A stretch of 22,095 nucleotides of DNA from Funneliformis mosseae (Eukaryota > Glomeromycota > Glomeromycetes > Glomerales > Glomeraceae): the NCBI GenBank assembly GCA_910592005.1, contig CAJVPP010001177.1, positions 1 through 22,095 on the forward strand, written 5' to 3'. The notes beneath the pieces are model-generated. The model was not told where the DNA came from and searched no databases. It saw nothing but the letters and a program-made list of their open reading frames with translations. Made by a program: the position numbers and the translations under genes. Below, in pieces: positions 1-10,333 of this stretch. The stretch's first letter is position 1; each line of letters begins with the position of its first letter.

Positions 1-175
1 AAATAAAAAAAGAATTCATAAGATGCGATATGCAAGCTTGACGTCTTTGGCTAGAGAATTGATATAAGTATCCTTATTAAAAATCTATTCATAATCCGTT
101 GACCAAAAAAAAAAAATTATTAATTATAAAACTTGTCCCGTTTCTTCTTTACTCCCCTTTGCGCATTTTGAAAAG

Positions 176-208
<33 letters not shown>

Positions 209-1029
209 TAAAGCAAGCAATATTCTTTAAAAAAGTCCTAAAACTATATATATATATTATATACTTTTTATCAAAGTTCTAATTGGTAGCCGTTATTGTT
301 TCTACACTTGCGCTAAATTCTAAAGGGGAGTAAAAAGAATTCAGAGTGTATATTTATTTAAATATAGAATAAAAGAATATATATATATAAAAAAACATTT
401 TTCAGTATCTTCTTTTCTTATTGATATTTTCAGATATTTTTGTTGGGACAATTTGACATTAGTTCTTATAAAAATAAAAACAAACATTTGAAGAATCCAC
501 TTTCTTTTTCCAATATCATATTTTGTATATTTCCCTATTATCACTTTTTCTAAAATAGTGTAAAATAAATAAAGATTAAGATAAAAGAAAAAAAAACCAC
601 CTCCAAAGAATTCCGAACATTATAAATTTTTTTTTTTTTTTATTTTTAAAAAAAAGACTGTCGTTTATTAGTTTCTTTGGTGCATATTATATTTATACCC
701 TTTGTATATATATTGTTTCGTCAAGAAAAGATCAAGAAAATTTTGTTTTATTTTTTTTTTTTTTGATTCAAAAATATAAATATTTAAAAGGTAACATATA
801 TATTATTTTTTTTTTTTTTTTGATTTTTTAATCTTTTGAAAGTTATTATTTTGTTATTTTGACAATTTTTCCCTGGATCAAAATAATCATGCTAGAAACC
901 AGAACAGATAAACTCAGTATCCGCGTTTTTACACTTTTTAACCGATAACTGGAATTCTTAAACTTTTTAACAAGAATTTCATTATTAAATTACCACCAGT
1001 TAGTTGGAAGGAATCAAACCCTCAAAGCG
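1..1029 (+). promoter_or_regulatory. Upstream region and probable 5' leader of the kinase gene
   Basis: No credible gene is seen here. The stretch is extremely AT-rich and carries long homopolymers, including an uninterrupted run of 30 A at 176-205 and several T runs of 11-15 between 628 and 821. The only ATG-initiated frames are short and low-complexity, apart from a 19-codon upstream ORF at 889-948. Base composition becomes more balanced from about 870 to 1029, just before the kinase ATG, which fits a transcribed leader. No TATA box can be singled out because TATATA strings are everywhere. Confidence 0.5.
889..948 (+). other. Short upstream ORF (19 codons) in the kinase leader
   Basis: An ATG at 889 opens a 19-codon frame that ends in TAA at 946-948, 81 bases before the kinase ATG at 1030. 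It lies in the more complex part of the leader. If transcription starts upstream of 889, it would be read before the main frame and could lower kinase translation. The transcript start is unknown, so only its existence is directly seen. Confidence 0.35.
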
Positions 1030-2747
1030 ATGCCAATCTTATCCGATTCATCAAGAAGTATAGTTACAGACAATGGAACGAGATTACCATATGATAAGGT
1101 AATGTTTAATTCTTCTCCAGCAATAGAGAATCGAAAACGACATACTTGTAGCAGCACTCAAGGAGCTTCACTTCCAATGTATAATACTACTACTTCCCCA
1201 ACTACATCACCAACATCGCCGACGAGCACTCCTTTATTGCCAAGTATCAATATTTTGACTACGTCATACACGCCATCATCAAATGGATCAGACTCGAATG
1301 ATCAACAAAAAAATAACACAATTCTATTAAAAGAAGAAACTAAAGATGATGAAAGTACAACTACCGCAGCTCCGTCCGAAAGGAAATTCCTACCACCAGA
1401 TCTACCAAAAATTGCTACGAATTTTGTTCAAGCGTCAAAGATCAATAATTTAAGAGTTTCTTCCTTTAATGTGCCACCAAAGAGACCTCAACATCAACGT
1501 ATAGCTTCGGATGATGACGCGTTAGCTACATTACCAAGTCCTGCTACTTCGGTTTGTGACTTTCCTGCTGCTCATTATTTAAAACATACACCACCAATTC
1601 GGAAAATAAGTTCATCAAGCTTGAATGCAGATATTAAAAATCAACCGCATCACCGTTCATCTTCCGAAAGTCGTTTGCAAAATGGTAATTCGGTTGTAGA
1701 AGAATGTAATCAAACAAGTGATGATACAGGCCCAATATTTGGTCATCACACGTTACAACAAAGATTATCGAAACTTGGTTTGTCAAAAGCCGCAGAATTA
1801 ATCAGCCATTATGTGATCTTAAAGACAATTGGTAAAGGTTCTTTTTCAACAGTGAAATTAGCGATTGATTTGAATACTTGCAAAAAAGTAGCAATTAAAA
1901 TGATCGAGATAAAAGGAATACAAGGCAGCGAAAGGTTAAAGGCAAGCGTTTCTAGGGAAGTTGAACTTTTAAAGGTAAATTATTTTATTTTTATTTTTTT
2001 TTTGTATGTGTGTACACATTCGTATATATTATAACTTTTCTTTTAATTAATAATGATTTCCCTTTTTTTTAGTATATTAATCACCCAAATATCGTTGGAC
2101 TTTTGGATACGATCGACACGCCGACACATCTTTGTCTTGTTCTTGAATATTTTCCAGGAGGTGAATTATTTGATTATGTGAATGATAATTATGAAAATTC
2201 GACTGAAGAAGAAAGTAAGCATATATTTCTTCAGCTAGTTAACATCATAGAATATTTACATGAAAATAATATTGTACACCGAGATTTGAAATTAGAGAAT
2301 ATTTTAATAGATTCATCATCACCAGATGAACCAATTATTATTAAATTAACAGATTTTGGTTTGGCAAAATTCATTAATAAATCATCCCCAATTTTAACTA
2401 CACGATGTGGATCGGAAGAATACGCGGCACCTGAACTTATATCGGGAAATCCATATGATGGGCGTAAGACCGATGTATGGTCGTTGGGAATTATTTTATA
2501 TGCTTTATTGGTTGGTTATTTGCCTTTTAATTTAGAACCTGGTCAATCAAGAAGACAATTTTTTAGTAAGATTATTAGAGCTGATTTCACCTTTCCAGAT
2601 AGTCAAAATGAAATTGATAGTAGAAGATCTAGAATTAGTGATGAAGCCAAAAATCTCGTTCACAGAATTTTGCAAAATAATCCTCAAAGACGTCCCAGTT
2701 TAAGTGACATTAAAAATCATCCTTGGTTAAATGACGTTACTATTTGA
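1030..2747 (+). CDS. Serine/threonine protein kinase, CAMK-group (Snf1/Kin-like) domain
   Basis: Two exons, 1030-1974 and 2073-2747, joined at a codon boundary by a 98-bp GTAAAT...TTTAG intron; the protein is 539 aa. Residues 1-255 are low-complexity and rich in Ser, Thr and Pro, as in regulatory tails. The kinase domain runs from about 260 to 535: glycine loop GKGSFSTV (268-275), ATP-anchoring Lys290 in VAIK, helix-C Glu310, catalytic loop HRDLKLEN with Asp386, DFG (409-411), CGSEEYAAPE (APE at 434-436), DVWSLG, and a closing HPWL motif. All catalytic residues are present, so it should phosphorylate Ser/Thr substrates. The intron falls between helix C and the conserved HPNIV strand. The domain is CAMK-like, but no UBA or KA1 module follows it and the protein ends just after HPWLN. 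The exact orthologue (Hsl1/Gin4, Kin4 or another fungal group) is not resolved. An in-frame read-through of the intron would add only 19 residues before a stop. Confidence 0.93.
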
Positions 2748-3240
2748 TCTACGTCTTAAAAGACTTTATGGTTACTTTTAGAATTATTTGAGGTTTTTTT
2801 TTTTTTTTTTTTTTTTCTTTTTTTTTTCTTTATCTTACTACAAAAGATTATATGGTGAATGAATGGTACATTTTATTTTTATTACTATTATAATCAGCAT
2901 TATTTTTTTTTTTTAAAAAAAAAAATAGTTTTATATAAAATTATATATTATAAATAAAACAATTACCGCTCATTTTCGATATATATAATATATTTATGAA
3001 ATTGATTAATAAAATATTTTAATTTGCAATAACATTGACAATGAGATGAGTTGAAAATAAACAATAATGATGAATTTGTCAAGAGAGTTGGATTATTTTC
3101 TTTAATAAGTTTCATTTGAAGTTTCTATAAGATCTAAATTAATAGAATTATTGATTTTATTTCTTTATAAATACTTTTTTAATATTTTAATATTTATATT
3201 AAAATATGATTAAATATATATTAAATATGATTATGAAATA
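2748..3240. terminator. Convergent 3' intergenic region between the kinase and ATG101
   Basis: No gene is seen. The spacer separates two convergent genes and holds a run of 23 T at 2794-2816, a second T-rich stretch, and many AATAAA-like strings (for example near 2953 on the + strand) that could serve as polyadenylation signals. It is almost pure A/T from 2890 to 3240. Confidence 0.45.
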
Positions 3241-4392
3241 TTAAATTTGCTGTGATGGATCTGTTAATATTCTTTTTAACACCGTACCCCAAGTATCTGC
3301 GGTATCAGGGATAACAATCTATATATAAAAAAAAAAGGAATTAATTTTGGTAAATCAATGTAATATAAAGTAACGATATATATAGATACGTACTTGAAAG
3401 GGAAATGGATTGATATCAGAAGTTGTGATGGGAGGTATGTGATCCTTTTTATCATTAACGAAACGTATAATGTCCAATAAACACGTAGCTAATTGATCAT
3501 CCATATCTTTACGAATTCTCTTTGTTTCTAAATGAATTGATTTTATAGAGGGTTAGTATTTGGATTTGATATAAAGGAACAAATAATAACGACAAATATG
3601 ATGAAATTGAAATAAGTTCAAAACATTTTAAAGCTACGTGTTAAAAATTGATCAATACCATTTTCGGTTCGACATATAACGGTGTTTATAGTGACGGGCC
3701 ATTGTTCCCAACAAATTTCTTCTTCAGATTTACTAAACCAAGCTTTTTTTGTTCTTTTTTCGTGAAATATTACGGCGATCTTTAAAATGTTTAATTTAAT
3801 TTTAATAAATGTAATATATATATATGTATGTATATATTTTTATTATTATTTTTTTTTTTTTTTAAAAAAAAAAAAATTTAATGATTTTAAATGGGCACTA
3901 ATTAAAATGTGATAAATTACTTGTCCTTTTTGATTTCCTTGGGTTTCTAAGATACGCATGAATTGATCTACTCTATCGTCCACTACCTTTTCAATTTCTG
4001 GATCATCTATAGCGGACTAATTAAATGAAAATCGGATTATAATTCGATTCACATTCACTAATCATCACAAAAAAGGTCCCCTTTGTTGCTAATTAATAGA
4101 CCTTACATATGTGATATCTAATAAATCCACTTCCTTTGGTTTAATATTCCCAAACACGCGATAAAACAGTATGGTATGCAGGATCCCTTTAAATAAATAA
4201 ATAAGTAAATATATATATTCCGTACATTTATATTGTAAAAGCATTAACCGGTTACCATGTAAAATATCTGATACGACTTTTCGATCTACCGTCTATGTTT
4301 TATTAGTATTTTGAATTCACCAATTTAAAAGAATTGATACCTGTAAAAAGTAACATACTTACTAGATCAATTGGATAAATTTCAGGATTCAT
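3241..4392 (-). CDS. ATG101: Autophagy-related protein 101 (HORMA-domain partner of Atg13)
   Basis: Seven exons on the minus strand: 4363-4392, 4256-4292, 4107-4186, 3921-4016, 3659-3779, 3394-3527 and 3241-3318. All six introns are GT-AG and every junction keeps frame, giving 191 aa (animal ATG101 is about 218). The translation follows the family from end to end: an N-terminal DILHGILHTILFYR helix, the LLDITY strand, a DDRVDQFMRILE helix, the segment KKAWFSKSEEEICWEQWPV, a long helix with CLLDIIRFVND, and the C-terminal INPFPFQIVIPDTADTWG strand. Trp95-Phe96 sit where animal ATG101 has its exposed WF finger, here without the intervening Pro. The family binds Atg13 in the Atg1/ULK complex that starts autophagosome formation. 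Its presence argues against budding yeast, which uses Atg29/Atg31 instead. It is divergent from RPL3 across 253 bp. The call rests on recalled family motifs, which match along the whole length. Confidence 0.9.
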
Positions 4393-4645
4393 TGGGTTTT
4401 TAAGTTAAATGTGTAAAAAGATTTATAACCTCAATAGATTCTGTTCAACTTTGAACAAAAAAATTTATTTATCGAATTGTACTTCTACTTCTATTGGTCC
4501 GTAATAACTGATTTACCTACGTAACTTGATAAAAAAAAAAAAAAAAAAAGTGATTTTCGTGTGACTTTCATAAATCTAAAAAGAAAAAAATCATTCGAAA
4601 TCCTTCATCTTCCTCTCTTCCCAAAACTATCAAATAAAGGGCAAC
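4393..4645. promoter_or_regulatory. Shared divergent promoter of ATG101 (-) and RPL3 (+)
   Basis: Only 253 bp separate the two start codons. The RPL3 side has a pyrimidine-rich stretch (about 4600-4625, TCCTTCATCTTCCTCTCTTC) just before the ATG, typical of transcription starts of ribosomal protein genes. A run of A at about 4531-4549 may act as a nucleosome-excluding poly(dA:dT) tract. Both genes would have to be driven from this segment. Confidence 0.55.
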
Positions 4646-6370
4646 ATGGTATGTAAAATTATTACTCAAAAAATTTTGATTTAAATCCATCCATTTAATC
4701 CAAAGTTGAATTGGTTTAACAAAAATTTAATTAACTATGGGGCAATTAATTAATTTTTATGTAATATAAAAGTCTCATAGAAAATTTGAGGCCCCCCGTC
4801 ATGGCTCTTTGGGATTTCTTCCCCGTAAACGGGCGAGAAGACATCGCGGTAAAGTAAAGTCCTTTCCAAAAGATGATCCAAGTAAGCCTGTTCAGTTGAC
4901 CGCTTTTATGGGTTATAAGGCGGGTATGACCCACGTTGTTCGTGATATGGACCGTCCTGGTTCAAGTAAGTGATCAAGATCGAATAAAAAAAATTTTAAA
5001 TCATGATTCTTTTAACTAACGAATCATCTCGATTTTTATTTAAATAGAGATGCACAAGAAGGAGGTTGTTGAGGCCGTTACCATCATTGAAACCCCGCCT
5101 TTGGTTATCGTAGGCGTAGTCGGTTATGTTAATACGCCAAGAGGATTACGTACATTGACCACAGTATGGGCAGAACATTTAAGTTATGAAGTTAAACGAA
5201 GATTTTATAAGAATTGGTACAAGTCAAAAAAGAAAGCATTTACAAAATATGCTAAAAAACATGCTGGTGAAGCGAAAGATATTGCTAAAGAATTAGAAAG
5301 GATCAAGAAATATTGTCACGTTGTGAGAGTATTAGCCCACACTCAAATTCTCAAAGTTAAGATTGGACAAAAGAAAGCTCATCTCATGGAAATTCAGGTA
5401 AATGGTGGTACTATTCAACAGAAAGTTGATTGGGCTAAAAGTAAATTTGAAAGCACGGTTGACATTTCCTCGGTATTTGAACAAGATGAAATTGTTGATG
5501 TGATTGGCGTCACAAAAGGCAAAGGTTTCGAAGGTGTTACTCATCGTTGGGGAACGAAGAAACTTCCTCGTAAAACTCATAAAGGTTTGCGTAAAGTAGC
5601 TTGTATTGGTAAGTAATATCTTTACATAAAGAATGATTTTATACGTGGCTGCTATTTTCTAATTCAACTTTCCTTTAGGCGCGTGGCATCCTTCAAGGTA
5701 ATAACATTGGTATCGTCTTTCCTTTTCTGTTTCCTTTTATATAAGCCCAAAGTTTCTTAGAAGGTTTCTTTCAATGTATTTAGAGTGATGTACTCTGTTC
5801 CACGTGCTGGTCAAGATGGATATCATCATCGAACAGAAGTCAACAAAAAGATTTATCGTATTGGTAAATGCAAAGATGAAAGTAATGCATCAACTGAATA
5901 CGATGTTACTCAAAAAACTATTACACCGTTGGGAGGTTTTCCTCATTATGGTATTGTTAAAGAGGACTTGTAAGTGTAACCTTTAATTCTTGGGATAGGT
6001 TATTTGTTAAACAGATATATATATATATATTTATTTATTTATTTATTTATTTTATTTTATTTTATTTTATTTTTTTTGTGCAGCATCATGATTAAAGGCG
6101 CATGTGTTGGAGTCAAGAAGCGTGTTCTTACTTTGAGAAAATCTTTATTTATTCACACGAAACGTTCCGCTTTGGAAAAAGTTTCGCTAAAGGTAAATTT
6201 ACCTATTATAATCTTTCAGTTTGTTTATTTAAATTCATTAATCATTCCTCCATCTCTTTTCATCTCAGTTTATCGATACGAGTTCCAAATTTGGGCATGG
6301 ACGTTTCCAAACTGCAGAAGAAAAACATACTTACCTTGGTACACTCAAAAAATATGTTCAAGCCACTTGA
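4646..6370 (+). CDS. RPL3: 60S ribosomal protein L3 (uL3)
   Basis: Seven exons: 4646-4648 (ATG only), 4773-4965, 5048-5608, 5679-5697, 5784-5969, 6084-6192 and 6269-6370. The protein is 390 aa (yeast 387), and every junction preserves frame. After Met it starts [20 protein letters not shown], the hallmark uL3 N-terminus, and continues through [54 protein letters not shown] and [12 protein letters not shown] to a lysine-rich C-terminal tail. uL3 is a core protein of the large subunit whose extensions reach the peptidyl-transferase centre. Numbering matches yeast exactly at His243 (KTH) and Trp255 (AWH), residues known there for histidine methylation and for the tryptophan finger. Intron 1 directly after the ATG is common in fungal ribosomal protein genes. 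Exon 4, only 19 nt, carries Trp255. An AATAAA lies 38 nt after the stop (6409-6414). Confidence 0.97.
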
Positions 6371-6577
6371 TTTCTTTATTTTTTATTAACTTATATAGTA
6401 TGTAACAAAATAAAACGACAAATCGAATAAAATTAATGGTTTAACATCCAATGCTTTTTAGTGCAATGAGTTTGTGGCAAAAATTGGTTTATGATTTACG
6501 CAGCTCATTAATTATAACATAAATTAAAATTTTTATTAAATAATCAATTAATCTCCTTTTTCGTCTACATAATTTCT
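6371..6577. terminator. Convergent 3' ends of RPL3 and the bestrophin-like gene
   Basis: This 207-bp spacer has AATAAA for RPL3 at 6409-6414 and again near 6425. On the opposite strand, AATAAA (TTTATT at 6532-6537) lies about 41 nt past the bestrophin stop. Nothing else is seen. Confidence 0.5.
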
Positions 6578-8042
6578 TTAATGATTAACTTCCTTATTTT
6601 GAGAATCTACTTGAACAGCAATCACATCAGGATGGGATACTTTAGAACGAATTTCTTCTGATGAATATTTCAGAACTTCAGAAGCTGAACCACCATCACG
6701 ACCTAATGCTTGATTCTTTTCACTATATACCCAAGTTTCTACAGATTGACGTGGATTGGCAACGATTGTATCCAACTCACGTTCAATAAGTCTAATTAAA
6801 AAGTTCGATTAGTGAAATTTTTTTGAAAATCGCAGTAAACTCGTTCAAACTTACTTGCAGAAACCATTTAAATCTAAGTCATTAGCATCATTTCCGAAAG
6901 GATTTTCAATCTCGCCACCAATTCTTTAAAAAAAATAAAATAAAAAACAAAAAAGATAAATCAAATAAATTAAATATGAAAGAGATTCCAGAGAAGTTAA
7001 ACTTACTACTCAATTCCCATCAAAACAAGTGAAGCTATGAAAACAATAGGGATAGTCGCATAATCAAAACGCAAAACTAACTGAAAAGGTAAAGTGATAC
7101 AATAAATCCAAACAGTTTGACTTAAATGAATTGAATAGGCCAACGGAATGGGAGTTCTTAAAATTCTTTCTAAAGACGTTAAACAATCGACCAAAGAATT
7201 TAATGAACCGTGCATTGAGACTTTAGTTGGAACATCGACTTTCCCTTGTCGTGTTTTTTCTTCAAGATATGATGCAAGGTAAAGTGTTATCGTTAAAGGT
7301 AAATTATGATTTTCGGGTGCTGGAGTAAGTTTTGATTTCTTAAACATTTTTAGGCCGAAACTCTTTCCATATTTTTTGATATTATCTCTTAAATCTTGTT
7401 CTTCAATCGGTTCAAATCCTGGTAAATCACTTTTTATATTTGATATAAGATGTTGTAAATCATGATATTCGAGTGGAGGATCTTCTCGTAGATAATGTCT
7501 AGTAGCATGGGCAAATGCCGATAATAAATGTATTGCGGACACTTTTTCCACGATATCTTTCGAACCATCTGTCTCGGAAATATTTATCCAAATACATCTT
7601 GTTAAATTTCTTATAGCTACAGTTAAGGTTGTCCAAAGTTTTCTTCCTTCCCAAAATCTGAAAGAAAGGAAAAAAAAAGAACTTTAAAAAAAATTTATTA
7701 TTTTTTTTACCCAAATTTGTAAGTCATTTACCTGTCATAAGCGGTATTTGTTCTATAAGTAAGTAATAGACCTACAACGAAACTAAGTACTGGAATAAAG
7801 GATGGCTCTATACCTAATTTAATAGGAGTTTTTAGATGAACCACCGTCACAATAGTTGCTATTATTGCAACTATTATAGCAGAAGGAATCACTTTGCTTA
7901 AAACTGACCCCTTCCATCTAATAAAATGAGGTCTATGGTATGCATATGGATCATGAACTCCGATTTTGTCCTCTTTAGTATTGTTAATGTCCTTTTCAGT
8001 ATCTTTAATCATTGTAACGTTAGTGTCCTTTTCAGTAGACAT
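6578..8042 (-). CDS. Bestrophin-like anion channel (Bestrophin/UPF0187 family)
   Basis: Four exons on the minus strand: 7732-8042, 7010-7657, 6855-6923 and 6578-6791; predicted length 413 aa. The family signatures are clear: HFIRWKGSVLSKVIPSA before the first membrane segment (about 50-70), a second hydrophobic segment (about 80-96), TNTAYDRFWEGRKLW across the first splice junction (98-112), two further hydrophobic stretches near 265-315, and EIENPFG followed by NDLDL (324-336). Fungal members are membrane proteins proposed to conduct chloride; substrate and location cannot be read here. The start at 8042 is the first ATG of the open frame and gives a hydrophilic Lys/Asp-rich N-terminus. Exon 2 must end at a GTAGTA donor (7009) to stay open. 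A stronger-looking GTAAGT three bases downstream would create a TAA codon exactly where relatives have the second Glu of GIEEIG. That junction needs transcript evidence. Confidence 0.88.
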
Positions 8043-8555
8043 TGTGACGTTAGGGTAAGAAGTATATTCAAATAATTTAAATTAACAGGATTTTATCATA
8101 AAGATAAAAATAAAATCATGAACCTTAATGAATTGAAACATTTAAAATTTTTAATTGTTACATTTGTTTAACAAATTTCTTCTTAATCTTTGCGTATAGA
8201 TGATTGTGATGGATGTTTTAGGAAATCGGAAAATCACAATCTTGTTGATCATATTCTATTTAGCCTACCTATTGTAATTAATAGGCGAATTGCGATATGG
8301 CGAAATTTAGCGCACTGCGTGCCACATCAGGATGCGCCTGAACAATAGAATATTACTTATAAAAAAAAAGTTGGAAGCCATTATTTTTATATAGTTTTCT
8401 TTTCCTAAAATAGGATTCTAATCTCATAAATGCCAAATAAAGTAAAAAGCGCGCACAAAACATCAAATGAATATTAAAAATAAATATTAATGTTAAAAGT
8501 ATTTATGAATTACTAAATAATACATTTTCTATAAATGTAATTTTTTTTTTAATAG
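8043..8555. promoter_or_regulatory. Upstream region of the bestrophin-like gene, with a GC-richer island
   Basis: No coding sequence is recognised. Most of the stretch is AT-rich, but about 8285-8340 is clearly more GC-rich and includes GCGCACTGCGTGCC. That island sits inside the 10-bp inverted repeat reported at 8251-8353. The part nearest the ATG (8043-8160) is the likely promoter and leader of the minus-strand gene. This spacer is also the boundary between intact genes and the decayed region to the right. Confidence 0.35.
8251..8353. repeat. Inverted repeat with 10-bp arms around a GC-richer core
   Basis: ATATTCTATT at 8251-8260 is the exact reverse complement of AATAGAATAT at 8344-8353, enclosing 83 bp that are richer in GC than their surroundings. 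A smaller inverted repeat, CCTATT/AATAGG, lies inside at 8268-8285. The layout could be a very small MITE-like insertion, but no target duplication is evident and the arms are AT-only, so chance is possible. Confidence 0.3.
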
Positions 8556-9190
8556 ATTAATGAGTCCAATAGCGTCGAATTTTTCAAATCATTTGGACAA
8601 GTAAAAAGTACAACTAGTGCTACAAAAAATTGGATTAATAGATTAGAAGAATTTAGAAAGGGAAAGTTTATAGAAGAGAAAATTGAGCAAATAGATTCAA
8701 TACAAGAACTTGATAAACAAATTGCAACTTATGTTGCAGAAATGAAACAAAAAAATGGATAATAACATTCTGCAAGTTCTGTTCACCATACAATTGCTAT
8801 TATACATCAACATCTTATCAAATATTCTGTAATATCTGGTATAAATATTCATAATCAAGCAACATTTTCAACATTTTGAAAAGTTCTTAATAGAAAATTA
8901 AAGTTTTTTTTTGTTTAGAACTTAATGATGCTGTACTGTCTATAGATGAAATTTTAATAATTCTTAATCATAAAATATTGAATGATTTAATATTAAAATG
9001 ATTATTATATTAGATTTACTTGTAAAATGCAATTTTATTAAATATTAAAGTAAAGAGAATTTTGCATTCCTTTTGAAAAAAGTGAAAATAGTGATTTTAC
9101 AGTATGTATCTATTGTAATAAAACTGATCAAAGAGATGCATTTGAAAACAAAAAAAAAAGTAAAAAAAGTACTTATATTTTACAATGAAG
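8556..9190 (+). pseudogene. Decayed tyrosine-recombinase-like (Crypton/DUF3504-type) N-terminal remnant
   Basis: One frame runs from about 8556 to 8920 with TAA TAA at 8760-8765 and one TGA near 8876. It encodes TKNWINRLEEFRKGKF, then IEQIDSIQELDKQIATYV and EMKQKNG, then SASSVHHTIAIIHQHLIK and INIHNQATFSTF. A frameshift near 8925 leads to LSIDEILIILNHKILND. This order (a WINRLEEFRK helix, an 'ELDKQIATYV' core-binding helix, the KNG...SASSV turn, then LSIDEI.ILNHK) resembles the N-terminal core-binding part of Crypton-like tyrosine recombinases that are abundant in Glomeromycotina. The catalytic Arg...His-x-x-Arg...Tyr half was not found; after about 9060 only short scraps remain. Family assignment is from memory of motif layout, not from a search. 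Confidence 0.5.
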
Positions 9191-10171
9191 AAATTATTTA
9201 ATATTATTAATCTAAAACAAAGTGAAGGACTATATTATATAGATTTTAGTTACATAATTTTTTGTTGTTCACTCATTCAATAATTAAATTGAGGATTTGC
9301 AATTGCATAAAAGTCTAGATAAAGTTTTAGATTTAACAATATGTTTTCATTTTCTAGTAATAAATATATTCATTATATACAAAAATGCAGATCATAATTT
9401 TATTTACAAAAAATAAAAGATGAAGATAATAAATAATGATTTTTATTATTAAGTTTTTAATTTTTTTAAAAAAAACTAACCAATCTGTAATTTAAACTTT
9501 TTCATCTAATATATAGTTTAAAAGATATCATATTAGTTTTAATTATCTTAAATTACTTATAAGAACTTCTAATAAAAAATTTGATATTAAATTTTATAAT
9601 ATAGTAGAGCGAAAATGAGGGTTCTAGGGTCAAAATCTGCAAAAAGATTCCCAATCATATTTTCAAACTTTCTAACTATAAGAATTCTCTATTGAATTTA
9701 AAACTTTAGTTCAAATTTAAGCTTTTCCCGCTATCTAAATATTTGGTATCAAATTTGGCATTAAATTATCCTGCAAAATATCAAAAATAAAACAATCTCT
9801 TATAGCTTTCTAGTCCGATTTTAATCTCAAATAATATATCAAAAAATATATCATTCTGTTTGAGTTCAAGGCAATACAAGATTGGCAAGAACAGAAGGTT
9901 TAAAGAAAGCTCGTGAAGTCTCTACAAACCTTCTATATATATTATTATTTATGCTATTCTAAAATTAATTTTAAAACTGATTCATTGATGAAATCAAAGT
10001 GTTACTAAGTCTAACATTCGGTATTTATATGCTAAATCTAACCTCAAAGAGCTGTTATCCAATTCATAATTTAAGAAGCTATAGAATATATTCTAATATA
10101 CTAATATTTTTTCAGTATGCAAAAAACCTTTCTAAAGCTATTCCCTTTACGTAAACATAAGGTCAAAAAAA

Positions 10172-10198
10172 TCTAACCTCAAGTGGTTAGAGGTTAGA
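10172..10198. repeat. Hairpin-forming inverted repeat
   Basis: Perfect 9-bp arms TCTAACCTC (10172-10180) and GAGGTTAGA (10190-10198) flank a 9-base loop; the outer tetranucleotides GGTC (10161-10164) and GACC (10197-10200) are also complementary. The arms are not simple A/T, which makes chance less likely than for most palindromes in this window. No function is assigned. Confidence 0.45.
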
Positions 10199-10233
10199 CC
10201 TTACTACTAAATCATACAAAAAAATTACACCTT

Positions 10234-10333
10234 TAAGTCTCATGTAACACGCCTTTAATCCTTTAAAGTATATATGATAAGTCTTATGCAATATGCCTTT
10301 GACCTCTAAGTCTCATCTGAAAAGTATATCTGA
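10234..10333. repeat. Degenerate direct repeats sharing TAAGTCTCAT
   Basis: Three related units follow one another. The first is 44 bp (10234-10277). The second, 29 bp (10278-10306), keeps TAAGTCTTATG...GCCTTT but lacks the tail. The third (10307-10333) keeps TAAGTCTCAT and a tail resembling AAAGTATATCTGA. The pattern looks like an old tandem duplication with internal deletions. Confidence 0.45.

Noticed and set aside
341..544. Minus-strand open frame of 67 codons upstream of the kinase
   Set aside because: Low-complexity Ile/Lys/Tyr text in A/T-rich DNA with no recognisable protein pattern.
5332..5580. Minus-strand open frame of 82 codons
   Set aside because: It is the exact antisense of the conserved third exon of RPL3.
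6004..6405. Open frame of 133 codons through the end of RPL3
   Set aside because: It reads through introns and in other frames of RPL3 exons 6 and 7; the spliced RPL3 frame is conserved there.
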